From Ilumatobacteraceae bacterium (GTDB taxonomy: Bacteria > Actinomycetota > Acidimicrobiia > Acidimicrobiales > Ilumatobacteraceae), in contig JAEMRY010000084.1 in NCBI GenBank assembly GCA_016463105.1, positions 1-5,050 on the forward strand: 5,050 nucleotides of DNA. Reading direction: 5' to 3'. Positions 1 to 5,050 of the stretch are shown piece after piece. The position numbers and the translations under genes are program-made. The notes under the pieces are model-generated. The model saw nothing but the letters and a program-made list of their open reading frames with translations. It ran no database searches and had not been told where the DNA came from. Every line of letters begins with the position of its first letter. Position 1 is the stretch's first letter.

Positions 1-2
1 GA

Positions 3-1406
3 GTGAGTTCGCAGCCAAAAACCCTTGCACAAAAAGTTTGGGATCGCCATGTTGTGCACTCTGGCAAAGACCAACCAGACCTTATATATATAGACCTGCA
101 TCTGGTGCATGAAGTTACAAGCCCGCAAGCATTTGACGGCTTGCGAATCTCGCAACGCAAAGTTCGCCGCCCCGATTTAACTGTGGCTACTGAAGATCAC
201 AATGTGCCGACAGAAAACATTCACCTGCCGATTGCCGATCCGATTTCGGCAAAACAAATTGAGGTATTGCGAACGAACGCCAAGGATTTCAAGATCACGC
301 TCTATCCAATGGGTGACACTCACCAAGGCATCGTGCATGTGATCGGTCCAGAGCAAGGTCGCACTCTGCCGGGCATGACGATTGTTTGCGGCGATAGCCA
401 CACTGCGACCCACGGGGCATTTGGCGCACTCGCGTTCGGCATTGGCACGAGCGAAGTTGAACATGTTTTAGCAACGCAGACTTTGCCTCAAGCACGACCA
501 AAGTGGATGAGCGTTACGGTCGACGGCATCGTGCCCGATGGAGTCACCGCAAAGGACATCATCCTCGCTGTGATTGGCGAAATCGGCACGGGCGGTGGCA
601 TCGGCCACGTAATCGAATATCGCGGTTCGGCAATTCGTGCGCTGTCAATGGAGGGCCGAATGACAGTTTGCAATATGTCAATCGAGGCTGGCGCACGCGC
701 AGGGCTTGTCGCGCCAGACGAAACGACATTTAATTATTTGCGAGGTCGTGAATTTGCGCCAACTGATGCACAATTTGATGCTGCAGTTGCCGACTGGAGA
801 ACTTTGCAAACAGATGACGGTGCTGTTTTTGACAAAGAAGTAACAATTGACGCGAGCAAACTTTCACCACATGTAACTTGGGGCACGAACCCAGCCCAAG
901 TTGTGTCGCTAAATGGTTTGGTGCCGACGCCGAGTGACTACAGCGATGTGACTGAACGCGACAGCGTTACGCGAGCACTTGAATATATGGGCTTAACTGC
1001 AGGCACCAAAATTCGCAATATAAAAGTCGACACTGTATTTATCGGCTCTTGCACAAATTCTCGAATCGAAGATTTGCGTGCTGCTGCTGATGTTGTGCGT
1101 GGGCGAAAAGTAAAAGTGAAACGCGTGATGGTAGTGCCAGGAAGTCATGCCGTGAAATTGCAAGCGCAAGCCGAAGGCCTTGACAAAATTTTCATCGCCG
1201 CCGGAATGGATTGGCGCGAGCCTGGTTGCTCAATGTGTTTAGCAATGAACCCAGACAAACTTGCACCACAAGAACGAGCCGCAAGCACATCAAATCGCAA
1301 CTTCGAAGGCCGACAAGGTCGCGGTGGGCGCACTCACCTGGTCTCGCCTGCTGTTGCTGCAGCCACTGCGATCGCTGGACATTTTGCAGCCCCGGAAGAT
1401 CTCTAG
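3..1406 (+). CDS. leuC: 3-isopropylmalate dehydratase large subunit (LeuC)
   Basis: Large, iron-sulfur subunit of isopropylmalate isomerase. With LeuD it converts 2-isopropylmalate to 3-isopropylmalate through a dehydration/rehydration step, the second step of leucine biosynthesis in the cytoplasm. The 467-residue product matches the usual LeuC length. Visible aconitase-family marks are GDSHTATHGA (about residues 130-139), GSCTNSR with Cys350, and GCSMC with Cys409 and Cys412. These three cysteines are the expected [4Fe-4S] ligands. The end (FEGRQGRGGRTHLVSP and an Ala-rich helix) is the normal LeuC C-terminus. The start is GTG at 3, which places the conserved KTLAQKVWDRHVV segment a few residues in, as in relatives. 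Only two bases lie before it, so its ribosome-binding site and promoter are outside the window. The gene is first in a leuCD pair and overlaps leuD by one base. Nothing is degenerate or truncated. Confidence 0.97.
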   Translation: MSSQPKTLAQKVWDRHVVHSGKDQPDLIYIDLHLVHEVTSPQAFDGLRISQRKVRRPDLTVATEDHNVPTENIHLPIADPISAKQIEVLRTNAKDFKITLYPMGDTHQGIVHVIGPEQGRTLPGMTIVCGDSHTATHGAFGALAFGIGTSEVEHVLATQTLPQARPKWMSVTVDGIVPDGVTAKDIILAVIGEIGTGGGIGHVIEYRGSAIRALSMEGRMTVCNMSIEAGARAGLVAPDETTFNYLRGREFAPTDAQFDAAVADWRTLQTDDGAVFDKEVTIDASKLSPHVTWGTNPAQVVSLNGLVPTPSDYSDVTERDSVTRALEYMGLTAGTKIRNIKVDTVFIGSCTNSRIEDLRAAADVVRGRKVKVKRVMVVPGSHAVKLQAQAEGLDKIFIAAGMDWREPGCSMCLAMNPDKLAPQERAASTSNRNFEGRQGRGGRTHLVSPAVAAATAIAGHFAAPEDL

Positions 1407-1999
1407 TGAAAGCAGTTCGTTTAATTTCTGGACGTGGTGTGCCACTCAAGCGCAGTGATGTTGACACCGATCAGATCATTCCGGCTGAGTGGTTGAAGCG
1501 TGTTGAGCGAACAGGTTTCGAAAAGGGTTTGTTCTCGACATGGCGTGATGATCGAAATTTTGTGCTCAACGATGAGCGTTATGCCGGTGCGTCAATTTTG
1601 GTTGCCGGAAAAAGTTTTGGTGTCGGCTCGTCTCGAGAGCATGCCGTGTGGGCAATTCAACAAGGCGGATTCGATGCCGTGATCGCACCTAGTTTCAGCG
1701 ATATCTTTCGCAACAACTGTGGCAAGAATGGTTTGATCGCTGCGGTTTTGAGCGAAGAAATAGTAAACAAACTTTGGAGCATCATCGAAAATGACCCAAC
1801 GACTGAAATTACAGTCGATGTCGAGCAACTAGTTATTGAAGTGCCACGCACTGGTCTTCGTGAAACTTTTGAGATGAATGCAGACACACAAAATCGTTTT
1901 TTAAACGGACTCGACGACATCTCAATTTCTTTGCAACATGGTGACGAAATTTCTCGTTTTGAAACCAGCCGACCAACTTGGTTTGCTGCTAAAAAATAA
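1406..1999 (+). CDS. leuD: 3-isopropylmalate dehydratase small subunit (LeuD)
   Basis: Small subunit that completes the LeuCD isopropylmalate isomerase active site and contacts the substrate. The product is 197 residues, normal for LeuD. Family marks are DVDTDQIIP (residues 18-26), FGVGSSREHA (71-80), SDIFRNNCGKNG (98-109) and the C-terminal LDDISISLQHGDEISRFE segment. In enterobacterial LeuD the 71-80 motif reads FGCGSSREHA; Val in place of Cys is a tolerated variable position. The open frame continues upstream inside leuC, but homology to the family begins at MKAVRLISGRG, which fixes the start at GTG 1406. A Shine-Dalgarno-like GGAAG at 1394-1398 sits 7 nt before it. The first base of that GTG is the last base of the leuC TAG stop, so the two subunits are very likely translationally coupled, suiting their 1:1 complex. 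The gene ends TAA five bases from the stop of the convergent helicase. Confidence 0.97.
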   Translation: MKAVRLISGRGVPLKRSDVDTDQIIPAEWLKRVERTGFEKGLFSTWRDDRNFVLNDERYAGASILVAGKSFGVGSSREHAVWAIQQGGFDAVIAPSFSDIFRNNCGKNGLIAAVLSEEIVNKLWSIIENDPTTEITVDVEQLVIEVPRTGLRETFEMNADTQNRFLNGLDDISISLQHGDEISRFETSRPTWFAAKK

Positions 2000-2011
2000 A
2001 CGCTCTAAGCG
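1991..2011 (-). terminator. weak candidate intrinsic terminator for the helicase gene
   Basis: Read on the - strand, CGCT-TAG-AGCG forms a perfect 4-bp stem whose 3-nt loop is the helicase stop codon, followed directly by TTTATTTTTT. That is the hairpin-plus-T-run layout of a rho-independent terminator. The stem is short, so it may be inefficient. The T-run lies inside the last codons of leuD (two AAA lysines and TAA). On the + strand the hairpin is not followed by a T-run, so it would not terminate leuCD. Confidence 0.35.
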
Positions 2012-3318
2012 ACTGGTTCTAAAAACTGTTGCAGGTTAGTAAGTCGTTTATCGTTTGAAAAAACTTCGATCGGTGATTGTATTTCAAGTCGTAAACCACG
2101 CTGAATAATTCGACATGTCGTGTGCTGGTTGTATTCGGCCAGAGTTACTGCCCAACCGTCTTTGCCCGCTCGCGCTGTTCGACCAGAGCGATGCAAATAA
2201 GTTTTAACTTCTAGGGGCGGCACATAGTGCACAACAATTGCCACATCATCGATATCGATTCCGCGTGCTGCAACATCTGTGGCAACAAGAATATTTAATT
2301 GACGCTGTGCAAAATTTCGCAGCGATCGTTCGCGTGCACCTTGCGCCATGTCACCGTGCAATGCCGAAACACTTGCACCCAAGGCTGTCAAATCTGCGGA
2401 CACTTTGTCGCATGCGCGTTTGGTGTCACAAAAAACCACGGTTTGCCCACCAGCGTTAGCCATTGCTGCAATCACGCGATTCTTGTCCATGTGGTGTACA
2501 CCCAAAAAGAGATGGCGCATCGTGCCAACAGTGTCGGTTGGGGCATCGATACTGACTTCTTTGGGTGACTTCATATATCGCTTGACGAGTGTCGCGACCT
2601 GTCCATCTAAGGTTGCCGAAAACAACATCGTTTGATGGGTTTTTGTTACATGTCGCAAAATCCATTCAACTTGTGGCATGAAACCTTCGTCAGCCATGCG
2701 GTCTGCCTCATCGAGCACAATCACTTCTACGTCACTCAGATCTGCTTCATTTGATTTCAATAAATCAATCAGTCGAAGCGGTGTGGCGATCACGATTTCG
2801 GCGCCACGATTTAGCTGATCAACTTGTTTGTCTCGAGCCGCACCACCGTAAACGGCAAGCACACGCACGCCACAATGCTTTGCGATTGGTGCCAACACAT
2901 CTGTCACTTGAACTGCCAACTCGCGAGTTGGCACAAGAACCAAGCCTCGGGGTTTTTTGGCAACAGCAGTTTGGGTAACGCGTTCAATCATTGGCACGCC
3001 AAATGCCAAGGTCTTTCCTGAGCCAGTTCGAGCACGACCACAAAGGTCTTCGCCGGTCAATGCCACAGGGATCGCCTCAGTTTGAATCGCAAACGGCGCA
3101 GCAAAACCAGCTGCTGCCAAGCCAGCATCCACTCGCTCACTTACTCCAAGATCAGCGAATCCAGTTGGTGTTGTAACCGCTGGGCGCGTATTGGCGCTCG
3201 AGCCGATATTGCCGCTGGCATTCTCGTTTGACTCGCCTGCAGGTCTCGGATTTTGCGGACGACCAGTGGATCTATTTGTTGAGCGAGGTGCGCCACGGCG
3301 CGATTTGGGGTCAGACAT
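2005..3318 (-). CDS. DEAD-box ATP-dependent RNA helicase, RhlE-like core
   Basis: Superfamily 2 RNA helicase expected to unwind or remodel RNA with ATP, for example in ribosome assembly, mRNA turnover or cold adaptation. The exact role cannot be read from sequence. From ATG 3318 the product is 437 residues. Motifs in order: Q motif with Gln79, ARTGSGKT (96-103), PTRELA (130-135), TPLR (179-182), DEAD (203-206), SAT (234-236), ATDVAARGID (346-355), HRSGRTARAG (376-385). All core motifs are intact except motif Ib, which is normally TPGR. Residues 1 to about 50 are a polar, Arg/Pro/Ser/Asn-rich tail, probably disordered and RNA-binding. Only about 50 residues follow motif VI, so there is no DbpA/CsdA-type RNA-binding domain. 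The ATG at 3318 is preferred because GAGAG lies 5 nt upstream; an in-frame GTG at 3330 would add four residues. The gene is convergent with leuD and divergent from the small gene and the synthase. Confidence 0.95.
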   Translation of the reverse strand: MSDPKSRRGAPRSTNRSTGRPQNPRPAGESNENASGNIGSSANTRPAVTTPTGFADLGVSERVDAGLAAAGFAAPFAIQTEAIPVALTGEDLCGRARTGSGKTLAFGVPMIERVTQTAVAKKPRGLVLVPTRELAVQVTDVLAPIAKHCGVRVLAVYGGAARDKQVDQLNRGAEIVIATPLRLIDLLKSNEADLSDVEVIVLDEADRMADEGFMPQVEWILRHVTKTHQTMLFSATLDGQVATLVKRYMKSPKEVSIDAPTDTVGTMRHLFLGVHHMDKNRVIAAMANAGGQTVVFCDTKRACDKVSADLTALGASVSALHGDMAQGARERSLRNFAQRQLNILVATDVAARGIDIDDVAIVVHYVPPLEVKTYLHRSGRTARAGKDGWAVTLAEYNQHTTCRIIQRGLRLEIQSPIEVFSNDKRLTNLQQFLEPVA

Positions 3319-3348
3319 GTGAACTCTCACACTACCAACTTGAGTTCG

Positions 3349-3364
3349 CTGACTCGTGAGTCAG
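3349..3364. promoter_or_regulatory. perfect inverted repeat in divergent intergenic region (possible operator or hairpin)
   Basis: CTGACTC-GT-GAGTCAG has 7-bp arms around a 2-nt centre and lies about 30 bp from the helicase start and 30-60 bp from candidate starts of the small gene. The symmetry fits a binding site for a dimeric regulator acting in both directions. The right arm can instead pair with CTGAC at 3371-3375 (GTCAG, loop TTTTGC, CTGAC), and CTGA at 3371-3374 can pair with TCAG at 3379-3382. If transcribed, the region could therefore switch between hairpins. TTTT follows the repeat on the + strand, but this is too short a run to call a terminator. The role is unproven. Confidence 0.4.
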
Positions 3365-3386
3365 TTTTGCCTGACCACTCAGACAG

Positions 3387-3415
3387 TAGACAAATGTTTG
3401 TGACGTGTGTAGGGT
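3387..3415 (+). promoter_or_regulatory. candidate promoter for the small gene and homospermidine synthase
   Basis: TAGACA at 3387-3392 (5 of 6 match to TTGACA) and TAGGGT at 3410-3415 (fits the TANNNT pattern common in actinobacteria) are separated by 17 bp. Transcription would start around 3422-3424, on or just before an in-frame GTG at 3424, so a leaderless transcript is possible. This conflicts with the ATG at 3394 being the start of the small gene. The AGGG at 3411-3414 could alternatively be a ribosome-binding site for the same GTG, 9 nt downstream. These are pattern matches only. Confidence 0.3.
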
Positions 3416-3606
3416 CAAAAATTGTGATTAACGAAAATTCTTCTGACAATAATCTTGTCGCACTTGACGAGCCACTCTTCACTGGTCGCAAAGGCATGCC
3501 ATACGACTGGCAAGCATTATTAATGCCGACTGATATTGCATTCGATGCTTCACTACACGCACTTCTAAACGCTGGCAAGGACGACTCCGCCACTCGATAC
3601 GCGTGA
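3394..3606 (+). CDS. small protein of unknown function, coupled to the homospermidine synthase
   Basis: I do not recognise this protein. From ATG 3394 it has 70 residues and from GTG 3424 it has 60. The second start has an AGGG 9 nt upstream, whereas the ATG has no clear ribosome-binding site; an in-frame GTG at 3319 would overlap the helicase start and is unlikely. The part that looks most protein-like is DEPLFTGRKGMPYDWQALL followed by PTDIAFDASLHALLNAGKDD, with mixed charged, aromatic and aliphatic residues. There is no signal peptide, membrane segment, cysteine cluster or obvious DNA-binding motif. Its codons resemble those of its neighbours. Its TGA stop overlaps the GTG start of the synthase by four bases (GTGA, 3603-3606), and the synthase has no well-placed ribosome-binding site of its own, which argues that this frame is translated. 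It could be an accessory or regulatory peptide, or mainly a leader whose translation delivers ribosomes to the synthase. Confidence 0.6.
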   Translation: MFVTCVGSKIVINENSSDNNLVALDEPLFTGRKGMPYDWQALLMPTDIAFDASLHALLNAGKDDSATRYA

Positions 3607-5050
3607 CCGCGCAAGCGCGCCCAACTCGGGTGCTTGTTCTTGGATGTGGTTCTGTTGCGCAAGCAGTAATCCCTTTATTGATTCGTGATCTAAAACTTGA
3701 TCCAAAGTCGATTTCAATCGTTGACTATGTCGACAACCGAAGTCGCGTTGCAGATGTTTTGGCAATGGGTGTCACTTATGAAATCGGCGAAGTAACTCAA
3801 GAAAACTTAGACAGTTTTCTCTCGGCGCGCATTTCGTCCGGCGAAATTTTATTAGACCTGGCCTGGAATATTGGCTGCACAACGATTGTTGAATGGTGCC
3901 GAAATCACGGTGTGCGATATCTAAATACTGCAGTTGAATCGTGGAACCCGTATGACAATATGGCGGCAACTCACCCACTAGAGCGCACTCTCTACGTGCG
4001 TCATCAACAACTTCGCAAAATGATCGCCAGATGGGGATCAAATAACGGCCCGAGTGCAGTTGTAGAACACGGCGCTAACCCAGGCTTGGTTTCTCACTTT
4101 GTAAAGCAAGCATTATTTGAAATCTCAAACAAAATTTTGACAGATGGTCGTGCAGGTTCGCGTCAAAGTGCACTCGAGTCGGCGCTCGCATCTGAATCAT
4201 TTGATCGTCTTGCAATGTTGACGGGCACTCGCGTGATTCATATCAGCGAGCGCGACACACAAATCACAAATCAGCCAAAGCAAGTAAACGAATTCGTCAA
4301 CACTTGGTCGGTTGAAGGTTTCTACGAAGAAGGAACTGCGCCAGCAGAAATGGGTTGGGGCACGCACGAACGGTGGATGCCAGCGAATGCCCAAGTGCAT
4401 GCCGATGACGGCCCGTGCAATCAAATTTGTTTAGCCCAACCAGGAATGGAAACGTGGGTTCGTTCGTGGGTTCCTAGCGGCGAAATTCTCGGAATGATTA
4501 TTCGTCACGGCGAAAGTTACACGATGAGCAATCACTTAACCGTGCGCGACGATTCTGGCAAAGCGATTTATCGTCCGACTGTGCATTATTCGTACTGCCC
4601 ATCAAACGAGGCAATCAACAGCGTGCTCGAACTTCGCATGCGAAACTGGCAGAAGCAACCAGCCGAGCGAATCATGAACAACGAAATTATTTCTGGTCGC
4701 GATGAACTTGGTGTGCTGTTGCTCGGTCACGATTACACGGGCTGGTGGACAGGTTCGCGTTTGTCAATTGATGAAGCACGCACAATTACAACTGGCCAGA
4801 GTGCGACGACTTTGCAAGTTGCAGGCTCGGTGTTGGCTGCGTTGAAGTGGATGATTGCGAGCCCGATGCAAGGCGTGCGCGTGCCTGACGAGCTTCCGTG
4901 GAAGTCAATTCTTGCTGACGCACGACCATATCTTGGCGAGATTCATAGCGCGCCAACCGATTGGGACCCATTAAAGACTCGCAATGATTTATTCCCTGGT
5001 TACGGCAATACAAGCCGACTAGATATGACAGACCCTTGGCAGTTCAGGAA
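3603..5050 (+). CDS. hss: homospermidine synthase family protein (3' end cut by window)
   Basis: Cytoplasmic NAD-dependent enzyme of the saccharopine dehydrogenase-like fold. Family members join two putrescines (or putrescine and spermidine) into homospermidine, a polyamine. The frame is open for 482 codons. Visible features are the Rossmann loop GCGSVAQ (14-20), VESW (111-114), GANPG (157-161), HISERDTQ (213-220), NTWSVEGF (233-240) with Trp235, GWGTHERW (251-258), RHGES with His302 and Glu304, YRPTVHYSY (323-331), DELGVLLLGH (367-376) and DPWQFR (477-482). The family normally ends at DPWQFRN plus a few residues, so the gene is nearly complete. Start GTG 3603 leaves nine residues before the first Rossmann strand. 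The nearest AAGGA (3577-3581) is 21 nt away, too far for initiation, so coupling to the upstream small gene through the 4-nt overlap is likely. Compared with the classic enzyme, the VDTS motif is replaced by WNIG (88-91), so substrate use may differ. Confidence 0.88.
   Translation, partial: MTAQARPTRVLVLGCGSVAQAVIPLLIRDLKLDPKSISIVDYVDNRSRVADVLAMGVTYEIGEVTQENLDSFLSARISSGEILLDLAWNIGCTTIVEWCRNHGVRYLNTAVESWNPYDNMAATHPLERTLYVRHQQLRKMIARWGSNNGPSAVVEHGANPGLVSHFVKQALFEISNKILTDGRAGSRQSALESALASESFDRLAMLTGTRVIHISERDTQITNQPKQVNEFVNTWSVEGFYEEGTAPAEMGWGTHERWMPANAQVHADDGPCNQICLAQPGMETWVRSWVPSGEILGMIIRHGESYTMSNHLTVRDDSGKAIYRPTVHYSYCPSNEAINSVLELRMRNWQKQPAERIMNNEIISGRDELGVLLLGHDYTGWWTGSRLSIDEARTITTGQSATTLQVAGSVLAALKWMIASPMQGVRVPDELPWKSILADARPYLGEIHSAPTDWDPLKTRNDLFPGYGNTSRLDMTDPWQFR

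Noticed and set aside
1..6. Possible GTGA stop/start overlap between leuC and an upstream gene
   Set aside because: TGA at 4-6 could end an upstream frame, but only two bases precede the leuC start, so nothing can be supported.
83..92. TATATATA run resembling a -10 element
   Set aside because: It lies within leuC coding codons for the DLIYIDLHL segment, has no credible -35 partner, and there is no gene start downstream that needs it.
177..501. Two overlapping - strand frames inside leuC
   Set aside because: They lie opposite the conserved leuC GDSHTATHGA region, have no ribosome-binding signals or family features, and are shadows of the real gene.
1211..1405. Upstream extension of the leuD reading frame within leuC
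   Set aside because: The translation before residue MKAVRLISGRG has no LeuD similarity (Cys-run, Arg/Ser-rich), it overlaps well-supported leuC codons, and the GTG at 1406 has a good GGAAG upstream.
2238..3176. Several + strand frames of 60-95 codons opposite the helicase gene
   Set aside because: All are antisense to conserved helicase motifs, give His/Cys/Arg-rich translations without family features, and have no start signals.
3327..3662. 111-codon frame on the - strand, ending in a 4-nt GTGA overlap with the alternative GTG start of the helicase
   Set aside because: It starts inside and runs antisense to the Rossmann-loop codons of the synthase, crosses the whole control region, and gives a Ser/Arg-rich product with no recognisable features. 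The + strand frames explain the region better. The GTGA overlap with the helicase uses a start I do not favour.
3772..5013. - strand frames opposite the homospermidine synthase
   Set aside because: They run antisense to conserved synthase motifs and have no coding evidence; the + strand frame is open throughout and matches a known family.

Overview
The window carries five protein-coding genes packed with almost no spare DNA. They form two convergent blocks and one divergent junction. Left to right they are leuC and leuD (+ strand, isopropylmalate isomerase large and small subunits), a DEAD-box RNA helicase (- strand), a small unrecognised gene (+), and a homospermidine synthase (+) that runs off the right edge within what looks like its last few codons. 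No tRNA, rRNA, CRISPR array, insertion sequence or phage-like gene is visible.

Organism: bacterial. Base composition is moderate (roughly half G+C by eye). Starts are often GTG (leuC, leuD, the synthase), neighbouring genes overlap by 1-4 nt, and the helicase has the HRSGRTARAG type of motif VI together with a LeuD that resembles actinobacterial ones. I lean towards a streamlined, moderate-GC actinobacterium, perhaps an aquatic one such as an Acidimicrobiia relative. This is inference from protein style and not a placement.

Region by region: positions 3-1999 are a tight leuCD operon for leucine biosynthesis, in which the leuC stop and leuD start share one base. leuD and the helicase converge with only 5 nt between their stop codons, where a weak hairpin followed by a T-run (read on the - strand) could end the helicase transcript. 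The helicase (2005-3318, -) is a single core DEAD-box unit with a basic, disordered N-terminal tail. Positions 3319-3393 are a short divergent control region with a perfect 16-nt inverted repeat and overlapping possible hairpins. From there a small gene of about 60-70 codons reads rightward and overlaps the start of the homospermidine synthase gene by 4 nt (GTGA), so the two are probably translated together.

Functionally, leuCD is ordinary housekeeping. The more interesting part is the right third: a divergent homospermidine synthase (polyamine biosynthesis) with at least one apparent active-site substitution, preceded by a translationally coupled small protein of unknown role, under a control region that may be shared with an RNA helicase.
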